Shown here: positions 54,131-64,000 of the stretch, one piece after another
Layout: each line of letters opens with the position of its first letter
Position numbering within the stretch: the first letter of the stretch is position 1
Origin: Uloborus plumipes
Lineage: Eukaryota > Arthropoda > Arachnida > Araneae > Uloboridae
Direction of reading: 5' to 3'
Length of the DNA: 64,000 bases
Assembly (NCBI GenBank): GCA_038373865.1
Contig: JAXGGA010004676.1
Location: 1-64,000 of the forward strand
The notes under the pieces: generated by a model
Told to the model about the DNA's origin: nothing
Databases searched by the model: none
What the model saw: only the letters and a program-made list of their open reading frames with translations
Translations under genes and position numbers: made by a program

Positions 54131-55695
54131 CATACTTGTAAATTTTACCTGAATATAAGTATATAATTTATTTGATAAAAATTAATACTTGCGTGATTCT
54201 GAGCGAAAAAATAATCGCTGTAATAGGCATTTTGAAAAAAAAAAAAAAGGGCGTTCTATAGTTTTTTATTTATTTTTTTCTGAAATATTGTGCATTACGA
54301 ACACATTCCTCCATGCTTTTAAAATCCTTTGAGCCTTAAAAGTAAACTTCTGATAGACCAAATAAACATGGAAAAATAACGTAACGTGGTTCAATGTGTT
54401 GGAAAATGCTCTCGGAAAGATGTATGTTACAGCAACGGAGGGAGAGAAAAACAAGAAAATATGAAAAAAGAACAAGTACACTTTACGGAGGCGAGAGGGT
54501 ATAAAAGCATCTCTCTTCCAGTAGGATATTTTTTCATATATACATGAAATATTTTTGAAAGGGGAGATAGGAATGGCATTAAAAGGACATTGCGTCTTAA
54601 GTATACGTGATTTGAAGGTCCATAGGTGCTAAAAATTTAAAGGACGCCCCTTGAACTAACAGAACTTCGAATGCCTTTCCACCTCACAAGTTTTAAAAAA
54701 AAAAACATTTTCTTTCACAAAAATGTGATTACCTAAGATTCAATCATATTTTGCTTCCCTGTAGCAATAAAAAAAGCCCTGTTAGATCATCCTGTAGGAA
54801 AATATTGCCCCCCCCCCACACAAAAGTAATAATAATAATAATTGATTTAATAAAAATTTGCATTACAATTAGAACAAAGAAGAAATAACTCCCCATCAAG
54901 AAATTTCAAAAATCCCATTACAGTTAATAATATAGCTCCTATAGATATAGCAAAAAGGAAATAACTGTAAAAAGTCTGTTCCAATTCGTGGTGTCTAAAC
55001 GTGGGCCAGTAACATTATGTACAGTAGCTCAGTTATTGGATTTTCTCTAGATTAGAAACGTTTATAACTTATGTTCTAATTTAACTTGAAATTTTTAAAC
55101 CAACTTCATCCTGCGAGAAGTTACAACAGTACACATTTCCTACAGCATAGATATTCTTATTTTTCAGTGATTGCTTTAGGAATTGAAGGGCTTGGGAGAT
55201 GTAGGGGTTAAAGTGACAAAACAGAAATTGCATGTTATTAAAGTACAAAGTTTTATTGTAGCAGTTGTTGCAGTTTTTTTTGTTTATTGGTTTTGTCGTT
55301 AGTGTGCGTATGAAAATGGTCTAATAACATCTACGTTTTGATATACCAAGTTTTATTTGATTACATGTATCCATTGCTTGCCACTTTCCAGAGTGTTCAT
55401 TTTTCAAAGTGTAACATAGCCCCTTCATCCACCAAGCCCTTCAATTATGGATTTTTTTTTTAATATTAAGCTTTGTTTGTGCTGTTTTTAATTTTATCTA
55501 AAATAAATGAAATAGCCTAACGGATAAGACTTGAATTTATGCAAAATTCTAGCTATTATAAATGTGAAACAGTCACCAGGCTGCAATTCTAGTTGCGAAA
55601 ACTTGAATTTATCAGAAACAATCAATTTTTCTTCTTAATTGTCGCAAAGTTCTGTATTTGCACTCTTATTTTGTCAATCTACATACATGTCTGTC
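54131..55695. other. Gene-free AT-rich region
   Basis: Only low-complexity DNA and homopolymers (C-run at 54811-54819, (AAT)n at 54829-54843). No gene or terminal repeats found. Confidence 0.4.
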
Positions 55696-55697
55696 TA

Positions 55698-55907
55698 CAC
55701 TATTAAAACTACTGGTTACACATGACAGCTTTTAGGGTGAAACGTTGCAGCATCAGTGGCACCCTCTGATGGTGCCACTAGACTCCGTATGGCACCCCTG
55801 AAAGTGCCCTCTGGCTCCCTGTAGCGCCCCAAAAGTGTCATAGGGAGCTAAATGCTACAACCTTTCACCCGAAAAAGTGCCGTATGCAGCCTGTAGTTTT
55901 AACAGTG
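55698..55907. mobile_element. 210-bp palindromic MITE, second copy
   Basis: CACTATTAAAACTACTGGTT at the left and GTAGTTTTAACAGTG at the right, inner 'agggtgaaacgttgcagcat' and 'gctacaacctttcaccc'. TA on both sides (55696-55697, 55908-55909). Same family as 42972-43233, more diverged. Confidence 0.85.
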
Positions 55908-55909
55908 TA

Positions 55910-58053
55910 ACCCCCTATTTAACCATTCATATATCAATTAATTCAACTATGTAGCCATCTACATGTAATTAAGATTTTAAATTTCTCTACTCTATTTATT
56001 AAATTGCCATATTCAAGCAAAAAGTTTTATTAATAAAATAAATATGTTTCGGACCTAAGATCAGAGGTTCTGAAGCATGACTCAAAAAGAAACTCTAGTC
56101 GCGCTCCTGGTTACCCTTCTTTCCCGTAATTCCTTTCATTGGGATTCATAAATAAAGCTGCAATCGAAAGGATAAAAGTTGATTTACGCCTGCACATTGC
56201 CTCTTTACATCTTTTCCATCTTTATATAATAAAAAATTACATTCGGATCAACTCCTTCATCACTTTGAAATATTCGATCCGGAAAAAAGATAACAGTTTA
56301 TTACTTTCCCGGGAAAATATCTAAAAAGAGTGATTCCGAACACCCACTGTTCGTCATCTCGTGCTACTTTTATGAGACGACCAGAATGAATTGCCGCCCA
56401 GGGTATATTGGCAACGGAAGTATGCGACCCGGGGCCCATGCAGTTCTTGGTGTTTTAGGAATTATACCCAGAGCCTCCCATGGTGGTGCCCATTCGGCAT
56501 AAATTATGGTCTTGCTTTTATCGGCGAGTCGCAAGGTGTGTGGGGTAGTTGTTCGCTTCTGAAAATCTTTCGTGGCAAGAAGCGATGATTTATTAAGTGG
56601 AATGCTGCAATTTGTATGAAGTTCCTTACCTCCTCAACGGAGGGGGAATTCTTTCCTCATAAGAGTTTTGTTGTTGCTGGAAGGGTCAGTGATGGGGAGG
56701 CTGGAGGAAATTGTACTGAAAGTTTATTATGTCAGCGATCTCTGAGGCGTAAATATTTCTCTTTCCGGTTTAATTTAGGAAAATGAAGCTGCGTTTAATG
56801 TTACATCAAATAAAAACGTCTGCCAATTATATATATATAAAAAATATTACCTTATATATTATTTCTCTAGCCTGTTTTTCTATTACTACGCGGGATTTTT
56901 CTTATTACTTTATCAAATTCCATGATTTACACCTTATTTTAAAGCTTATCATGCCGGTTAAGGACGAAAAATAGATCCACGATTTTTTTTCTTCAAAAAA
57001 AGTTTTTCGTTTAATAATTTTTTATTTTTATACTTTGCTTCAATAAATAGAGTCCGAGAGTTAAGATGCATTTGCGAGGTTTGATAGAGCGTCATACTTT
57101 TATGGAAAGGGCATGGATTCGAATCCGGGGCGGAAGTTATAGTTTTAAAGGGGTTTTTTTTCAGCAGAATTTGAAACTTTCCATCATCATATGAAAAACT
57201 TCTCAAAGATTTTTTTTTAATGTGTGTGTTTTTTGCCATAACTTTAGCAATATTTCATTAAACTTCAAAAATAAAACACCATTACTCCCCCCCCCCCCTA
57301 TATCGGCGAAAAAAAAACAAAAACTTACATTTTTTCTGTTATTCAAGCAATTATTCGAAAAAGCAGGTATCTGCATTCCTTCGGTCTAGTGTGAATACTT
57401 AGCACTGATCAGCTAGTTTGTCGTTTTTACAAAAGTAAGAGATATTGTTAGAGATAATACTAACACTGTACAACACAAATTGTGAAGTGCCCTTCTGCTT
57501 GTTCAAGAAATGTATTCTGAAAATTTTTCCAGCAATTAAACTAGCTTAGTACCGCACAAACTGCGGAAATGTGTTGCACGTCCTTGTTTTGAGGTCAAAA
57601 GGAACCCAGTTTTCAATGCAAAAACGCTTTTAATATGAAAATCATGAAACCCCAAGCAAACAAAACCGTTTTTAACATGGTTTCACGTGTTCGGATTTGC
57701 ATTACAGAATGAACCTACGTTCAATGCCAAGCTCTATAGCTTACAGGTTTACAGCACCCAATAAAATGAAAGCAACAATTTTATTCATTTTAAATAGACT
57801 GTGATAATTTTGTTACATAAAAACTCAGTATATTTATGATAATTATTTAATACTATAAACTGTATTGGTTGAAGAACAGCCTTTAAGTAATTTTTATACA
57901 ATTTTTTAAACAATTATTCCAAATGTTCTAACAGTCACCCATTTTCGGAAGAAACATAATCTTGGGTAGTTTTGTGTGGATTATCCAATATGACCAAATG
58001 CCGAACAATACAATGTGTTCTTGAAATGGAAAAGATCTTTTTGTGCTATTTGA
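55910..58053. other. Gene-free region with GC-richer island at 56340-56600
   Basis: The island opens a plus frame (56391-56588) without recognisable domain. The remainder is AT-rich. A C-run is at 57290-57298. No terminal repeats. Confidence 0.4.
57070..57135 (+). repeat. tRNA-like sequence with A and B boxes (SINE or tRNA remnant)
   Basis: 'tgatagagcg' fits an A box and 'ggattcgaatcc' a B box about 35 bases further, with 'cttttatgg' between as anticodon-loop-like sequence. Acceptor pairing is not convincing, so this is a pseudo-tRNA or SINE head, not a working gene. Confidence 0.4.
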
Positions 58054-58708
58054 TAGCTGGGCAATTCCACGAAAATGTCAACCTGAGCATCAAAATTTCA
58101 ATGTTCGCAAAACGTAAATTAATATATATACTTTAAAAGCTTGAACTATCTATTTTAATATGGTACCACCTTAAATTTTATATTAGAAACTGTTGTATTG
58201 AAAACAGGCCCAAAAGAGATGTCCATCTTCTCTCCAGAATTATGTTCGATAATTTAGAGTACAGTAATTAGTGTTTTTCCCCCAAAAAAATTTTAACTAA
58301 ACAAAAAAGTTGGGGTAATTTGTTATACACATTATGAAAATTCTTAATACAGTCTTATTTGAAAAAAATATTGTTATGGCGTTTGGTTTAGATACAGTTT
58401 GAAATTCAGTTTATGAATGTCAGTCAGTTACCATAAAAAATCAACATTTTCCTCTGAGCGTGAAAATTTTTGATGGAAACTTACAAAAATTCATACTCTC
58501 TGCCTATATTAAAAGTATTTAAATACTGAATAAACAAAAGTTGAAGTTTGCATCAAAAACTTAAAAAATTCCATGGTAACTGACTGACAACTTAATGTGG
58601 TAACTGACTGACATTTAATTTAATTTCAAAATAACTACAGCGTACTTAATTACACACTCCTAAAAATATTTCTCTTGTTAAACAAACATAAAACAACACA
58701 AGTCTTGA

Positions 58709-59984
58709 GTTTTAAGACTGGTAAATGCTCTCTTTTGTGAAGAAAATCCAAATGTTAAGATTGGTCTTTCCAAGTTTAGCAGCCTCCGCCCAAATCAAAC
58801 ATTACTAAGAAGAGACATACCCCATAATGTGTGTCTTTGCCAAAAACATGAAAATATTCAATTTCTTTTGGATGCCTTAAAAGAAAAAGGGTTGAATGTT
58901 ACGACTAAATTAAAAGATTTTATAAAGGCTGCAGTCTGTGACGAAGAAAATGAAAAATGTATGAACGGCAAATGTAGCAGATGCCCCATGATAAATGGGC
59001 TAAATTCAAATGATGACCAGCATCATGAACTGTGCACTTGGAAGGAGTGGAAAAATACTCCTCAATGCCAACTAACCACCAATGAAGGAACAACTCTGTA
59101 CCTCAGAACCAGACTAACGTAAGTCCATTTTCGTCATTTTTCGGTAGAGGGGAAAAACGATTGTCGAATACATCGTTTTTCCCTTCTACTGAAAAATGAC
59201 GAAAATGGACTTATACGTTAGTCTGATTCTGAGGTACAGAACTGAGGACTGCATAAATGACTTAAGAGCGAAACTACCATTATTCCTACAGCATGTTTTT
59301 GTAAAGAGAAAGCAATCAGAAGAATTCAAGATAAAACGGGATGATCTAAATTCTGAACAGCTAGTCCTACAAATTAATTTTGCAGAAAATTTCTGCTGTA
59401 AGAAACAAAATGAAATCCAAGCAGCTCATTGGAACCATAAAAAAGTTACAATTTTTAAAGCTGTTTCTTGGTTTGTAGAAGGTGACCAAAAACAAACAAA
59501 ATCGTACGCGGTTATATCAGACTATCTAGATCATGAGAATGCTGTGAAGGTTTTCCTCCGGGAAATAATAAAGGACTTGAAACTAACTAAGAACTTTTCC
59601 TCGTTACATATTTTTTCTGATTGTGCTTCCAGTCAGTTCAAGCAGCGTTTTAACCTATGCAATTTCACATATTTTTGCAAGGACTTTCAAATTCGCGAAG
59701 TCGAATGGCAGTTTTTTGCCACTTCACATGTCAAGGGAGCCGTAGATGGAGACGGTGGCCAAGTAAAGAGGTTAGCATGGATGGAAGTGTTGAGTGGAAA
59801 AGCAACCATCAATAATGCCTCAACCCTTTATAATGCTACAAAAGAGAAAGATCTGAAAACACAACTTATTATTGTTAAGCAGGAAGATATTCACTCCACA
59901 AAAAATGAATTGAAAATGAGATTTAGTGATATTTTGGCTATTCCGAATATCCGAAAAATGCATTATTTTAAGACCCATAGATGA
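58709..59984 (+). pseudogene. Putative transposase of an unrecognised family, interrupted by a palindrome
   Basis: The first part (from an acceptor-like 'ttttaag' near 58708) reads FSSLRPNQTLLRRDIPHNVC then LCQKHENIQFLLDALKEKG, with a Cys/His cluster (CLCQKHEN...CDEE...C...CSRCP) like a zinc-binding domain. The second part (59240-59984) has LQINFAENFCC, HIFSDCASSQFKQRF, WQFFATSHVKGAVDGDGG and stops at 59984. Conserved acidic residues in D-C-A-S-x-Q-F and D-G-x-G-G fit an RNase H-type DDE core, and N in 'INFAENF' may replace the first Asp. That is inference. The region 59094-59239 is an inverted duplication that breaks the frame. I recognise the type from uncharacterised animal proteins but cannot name it. 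Confidence 0.55.
59094..59239. repeat. 146-bp palindrome inside the putative transposase
   Basis: Arms of ~67 bp (59094-59160 and 59173-59239) match with about five mismatches around a 12-base loop. 'ctgtacctcagaaccagact' in the left arm reappears inverted as 'agtctgattctgaggtacag'. The left arm is the end of the first coding part, so the right arm is an inverted copy of coding sequence. A 'gtaagt' donor-like site lies inside the left arm. Confidence 0.9.
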
Positions 59985-60855
59985 AAATGTAATTATCTAC
60001 AGCCAATACAGCAAATGCTCAACTGTTCAAACTCATCACTTTAAGAAAATTTCAAAAAAGTACTGAGTGACTGATAGCAAAACGCGTTTAACAAAACCTG
60101 CATAACCCATAATCCGAATATCCTATGGAAACAAAAATTGTAAATATAATTGACTTAAAAATTGGACTTCCATTACTTTACTCTTTGTGTTATCTTTATA
60201 AAGGTTTTATTGCATAATTTTGAACATTTGCATTAGTATAATTTAACAGTTGGTTCTTGATAGGTAAGTCAGTTGCCAATTTGTTGCAAAGACTGCAATC
60301 ATTTATTGCAGCAAAGTTAAGTTTGACAATTGTAATTTTATTGTTTACCTTTTTTGTAGACTTTTTCATAATTTTTACTGTATAATTTTGAACATGTGCT
60401 ATGTGCATCAGTATATTTAGAATATTTCAGAAATGTCAGTCAGTTACCGGAATGTCAGTCAGTTACCAAGCTACTCTAGCTACTGTAATTCTTTACTACA
60501 GCAATATTTTCAAACTCAACTGCCATGGTCCGAAAGGTTATTCATTCTCTTTGATCCTCATTTTTTATTTAATAAAATTTCTTTCAACTTTCAGAGAAAT
60601 CTCTTGTAGAATCAGTGATACTTTTCACACAGGTTGCATTCATGTCAGTCAGTTACCATATTTTTGGCAATTTTTATAAAATCATTAAAAATATATTTTG
60701 AAAATTCAATTATACCATGAAATTCAGCTTCAAAAGTACAATAAGACAGGACAAAATAAATTAGTAAAATTTGAGATTTGTTGTATTTTATTACAAAATA
60801 CTTCTTTTTTTTGCTTTGTGAATGTCAGTCAGTTACCCGTGGAATTGCCCTGCTA

Positions 60856-62100
60856 TAAAGTTAAATTTAAGTATTTAAAAACATTTCAAACTCATTTTAT
60901 TGCATTGTCATCTGGTTCTGAAAAATGTTAAAAATTTCAAGTCTCCACCTCATCGGGAAGATGAAAATCAGTTTAGTATATAACCGTTTAGTGTGATTTT
61001 TATGCAATAGTTAGTTGCATTAGTCTAGGTATTACAGTTCTTGCTTTTGAAAAATAAATGTCTGCATTACAGTAAGAAGTCTGCTTAATCATTATTTCTT
61101 TTGTTCTAAAAATTTTTAAATATATATGCTATACTTAGTGGCAAAATTTGTTTGTTCCACTTATGGCACAAAACACATTGTTGATTATTACATGCATCGG
61201 TATAAGCATGTACTATGTACTTTGCGCCATATGTGAAACAAACAGATAAAACATGATTTTTGGTGCAATTTTTTAAGATTATTTTTTTTCTTTGTTTTTC
61301 CTCAACTCAGAGCTATTAAAAGGTAACATATGATTTTTTTCATGAAAATATAAAAAATCGTGCAGTGAAGGGTTAACATGTAATAGCAAAGTTGATTTTT
61401 TTACAATAGATTTTTTTAATAACTCAGTACTGAGAGTAAGAACGACCACTTGCATTTGAAAACAGCATTTCTATTGAAAAATTTGGTCTCACACTTCTTG
61501 TCTGGCCTTGAATTAATCAATGTGGCAATAAAATATTACCTTTCTTCTATAAAAGCACAATATATTCTACTAGTACGTCAATGAGCCCTTGCAGAGGCAT
61601 CTCTCGTCTCGTTTACACAAGCACAAGGGTACTGTAATATTTTGCCTTGATTTAGGCACTTCACTTTACTCTAAATTGGGAAGAGATTGGTTTTTCCAAT
61701 GAAAAAACTAATTTGGTTGATAAGAAATCTGATCCGTCTAATACTCTTCAACAATGCTTTTTGACTGTTTTTGGGTTCCTGCTGAAAATATAATTCGAAA
61801 AAATGGGCAATGGGCGGAAAATTATAAAGCTCTCAAGAAGTTATGGTTTTAATAGAGTAAAAATTTTTTTAAATAACTCCGAAAATTGCTGTATACAATC
61901 AACCAAAAAGTGCAACTATTTTCTCGATAGTGTATAATACAACCATAATGTTTATTTTCCTACAAAATACGTCAATAATCTTAATCAATAATACACAAAG
62001 AAATTGTCTTTTTTTTCTGCAAACTTTCTTTGTTATTTACAATCAAAATATGTGCAAAACTTTCAAATAAAACTCTTATATCAATTCATGGTAAGAAATG
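60856..62100. other. Gene-free AT-rich region with a small foldback
   Basis: 'tttgtttgttccacttatgg' (61148) and 'gccatatgtgaaacaaac' (61227) are imperfect inverses, giving a ~100-bp foldback. Nothing else recognised. Confidence 0.45.
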
Positions 62101-62276
62101 CATACGAACCTTGTTAAAACAAACTCAAAGCGACCTTGAAAATCAATTCGTCTTAACCGCAGTTCGAGTTATCCAAACATTAATCAACAACGAGCGATAA
62201 GGCAGAGATCTTAAATAGAGTTCGTCTTAGTAAGAATTCGCTTAAGGAGTGTTTAAATTAACGAGGTTCGACTGCA
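62101..62276. mobile_element. Possible pogo/Tigger-type MITE remnant
   Basis: 'cagttcgagttatccaaaca' on the left and 'taacgaggttcgactgca' on the right, with 'aattcg' words. The ACGAGGTTCGACTG end is pogo/Tigger-like. The left terminus is not resolved. Confidence 0.4.
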
Positions 62277-63170
62277 TTATTGTTTTTTGATAAACATTTC
62301 AGTCTGACAGTATTTCAGAAAAGTATAATTTTCAATGTCTCCTTGTGCTGAAAAAAAAAAAAAAAAACTTCAACGCAGCGAATTGATATTTAACTGCAAC
62401 TTCCCACGGGGGTGATTGTGTTTAGAAGAATTGGCCTGAAGATATATAGCTATCGGTAAAGGTCGGCAAGGGAGAGACAAGACGTTTAGAGGGGGAATGC
62501 TCATTTATTTTGAATTGATGTCTCCCCTGTCTTATACCCATTTGAAACGTTCGTTTGGTAACTTTCTTTCTCACAAAGGCTCAAAGTAAAAGCAAACATG
62601 TGTAATAAATTTAATTTAAAAATAAGTGACTTTATACAAAGGTGTCTTGGCATTTTTGATTTTTCACCATTTTCTCATGGTATGAACAGACTGCATAGAA
62701 ACAACTTTTTCCTTGCTAGGAGACTAAAAATTTAGAGATTTCTGATTGGCTATTATTTGAAAACGTTATCCATCGTCTTTATAGCTTGCTTTGCATGCTT
62801 TAATTATTGTTTCATTTCGAAGCAAGATCTTCTAGGCATTATTCAAAGAGGCTCAGAGGAGGGGGGGGGGGTATTGAAAAAATTGAAACGTGAACTCAAA
62901 ACTTCTAAGTGACAAAATTTGCTCATCTTGATGGAGGAGAAACATGGCCTACGCATTTGCTTCGGTTGGCCTATCAGGAGTCCCAGAACTTTTACCAGAT
63001 CTCTATCTGAGTAAAGGTTGCTTATATGCAAAATAGATAGAGATTTTCGTACAATGTGAAATATTTATGTTAAACTACGATAAAACTGAAATATTGAACG
63101 CTCAACATCAAAATATCACGCGATTGTGGTAAAAAGCGTTTTCCCATTGACAGCCTAACAGTAACTCTAA
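62277..63170. other. Gene-free region
   Basis: A-run at 62352-62367 and G-run at 62862-62870. No convincing gene. Confidence 0.4.
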
Positions 63171-63570
63171 TGCTCAAGGGCACGCCAAGCACGTGACTGT
63201 ATTCGTTCAGTATCTCTTTATTCAAGATGGCGCTTGTACTGGACTCTGATGGGCTGCTTTTGTCGTACATACGTCAAATATCTACTTTCTACGTACGTTG
63301 ACGGGTTCCGTGCATCACGGCGTGCTGTCATGGCAACGCTCCGGAGAAAAATCGTGACGGACGTGACGCACGGACGATATGTGAATAGCCCTTCATTCTA
63401 CTTTATCTTCAGTCAGCCGGCCCTTGTCTGGGGATCAGAGGAGTCCGACCCGGATGAAAAGCCTCGAATTCGACTCCCGACTCATGCATGGATGTACTTT
63501 CACTCTCTCCTGTCCTTGTCTTTCCTCTGTGCGAGTGACGATGTTATGAATGGCTGCCTGCCCTATAAAC
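63171..63570 (+). promoter_or_regulatory. CpG-rich promoter-like patch, possible first exon
   Basis: CpG density rises. It contains CACGTGAC (E-box, 63190), 'caagatggcgc' (a YY1-like start-site motif, 63223) and 'gtcatggcaac' (RFX half-site-like, 63328). An ATG in 'aagATGGCG' opens MALVLDSDGLLLSYIRQIST and stops after 24 codons near a 'gtacgt' donor-like site. A longer frame (63234-63680) runs into the next transposon and is unlikely. Could be a host gene's 5' end or a transposon promoter. Confidence 0.3.
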
Positions 63571-64000
63571 CAGGGTTGGCAAAAACCCGGGTTTTTCTAC
63601 AAAAATCCAACCCACCCGGGTTTTTGTGGGTTTTTCTGGGTTTTTGCATGTTAAAATTTTATTTCTTATGCGGGTATTGATATATAATGTATGTATTCAT
63701 TCAAATAAAAATATGTTTATTAAGTTAAGTTTCTGAATTGCATTTAATCAATGTCAATCAATTAATAATTAATATTATTAACAATATCAATTAATATCAT
63801 CAACCGAATTGTAATATTTAATGTCTATATTTAAGATGCTTTGGACAATGGTTTCAGCTATGAACTTTTATCACTTGTCTTTTACAAAATAGAAGAACTG
63901 TTGCAAATGTGCTTTCCTATAAATTCAGGAATATTTAAGGGGTGAAAGTTTCAAAAACTTAAATTTATACCATTAAAAAATTAAAACCATTTGCACTTGT
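63571..64000. mobile_element. hAT-like element, cut by the window end
   Basis: Starts CAGGGTTGGCAAAAACCCGG after 'ctataaac'. Subterminal repeats 'aacccgggttttt', 'acccgggtttttgtgggttt' follow, resembling the 6891-7746 element. If complete, 'ctataaac' should recur after its right end beyond the window. Confidence 0.65.

Larger units (their letters stand above)
58054..60855 (+). mobile_element. Unclassified 2.8-kb DNA transposon with subterminal 17-mers
   Basis: Ends TAGCTGGGCAATTCCACG (58054-58071) and CGTGGAATTGCCCTGCTA (60838-60855), inverses with one mismatch. The 17-mer AATGTCAGTCAGTTACC (or 15-16 of it) occurs directly at 58416, 60432, 60451, 60641 and 60821, and inverted at 58575 and 58599. 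Subterminal clustering is how many transposases mark their ends. The coding region between is on the plus strand. The target duplication is not clear; TA or TAGC are possible. Confidence 0.8.

Noticed and set aside
63234..63680. 148-codon plus frame at the right end
   Set aside because: It runs into the start of the hAT-like element at 63571 and has no recognised domain; a shorter start upstream is more plausible.

Overview
This is a eukaryotic, AT-rich, intergenic window made almost wholly of transposable elements and their debris. I found no intact host protein-coding gene, no rRNA and no free-standing functional tRNA. Abundant Tc1/mariner and hAT elements, tRNA-derived SINEs with B boxes, and a Ty3/gypsy element with its zinc knuckle, DTGA protease and YxDD motifs all point to an animal. 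The family mix (DUF4817-type mariner, Tc1 and Tc3-like transposases, a gypsy element whose integrase lies before its RT) fits an arthropod, most likely a chelicerate such as a spider. That placement is inference; I could not search databases.

Layout. 1-4.5 kb: GATTAC-type simple repeats, a ~63-bp minisatellite and a complete hAT MITE with a perfect 8-bp target duplication. 4.9-6 kb: one copy of a ~1.1-1.4 kb repeat whose inverted partner is at 24.4-25.8 kb. 6.4-10.2 kb: a dead Tc1 transposase split by a hAT element, then another complete hAT element that itself holds a MITE. 12.2-20 kb: more hAT, a Helitron-like unit, foldback repeats and a deleted mariner with TA duplications. 22-25 kb: a SINE with a perfect 12-bp target duplication, an internal duplication, and the inverted repeat partner. 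26.46-32.91 kb: a 6.4-kb Ty3/gypsy-like LTR retrotransposon on the minus strand with 617-bp LTRs about 1.5% diverged. 33.2-34.7 kb: a 1.56-kb near-perfect palindrome. 36-43 kb: a Tc3-like transposon, a hAT with a dimerization-domain remnant, and a duplicated ~0.5-kb segment carrying a GC-rich insert. 42.8-46.7 kb: three SINE copies and several MITEs. 47.7-54.1 kb: a second Tc3-like element, a Tigger-type MITE, a mariner split by a second SINE family, a Tc1 pseudogene and a small MITE in two copies. 58.05-60.86 kb: a 2.8-kb DNA transposon I could not assign to a superfamily, with 18-bp terminal repeats, repeated subterminal 17-mers and a putative transposase. 63.2-64 kb: a CpG-rich promoter-like patch and the start of another hAT element.

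Many elements are nested, and the target duplications give an order of insertion. Examples are MITE into SINE, SINE into mariner, hAT into Tc1 into an older MITE, and MITE into hAT. The strongest leads are the unclassified transposon (58.05-60.86 kb), the gypsy element with integrase before RT, and the long palindrome. Entries marked 'other' describe gene-free stretches.
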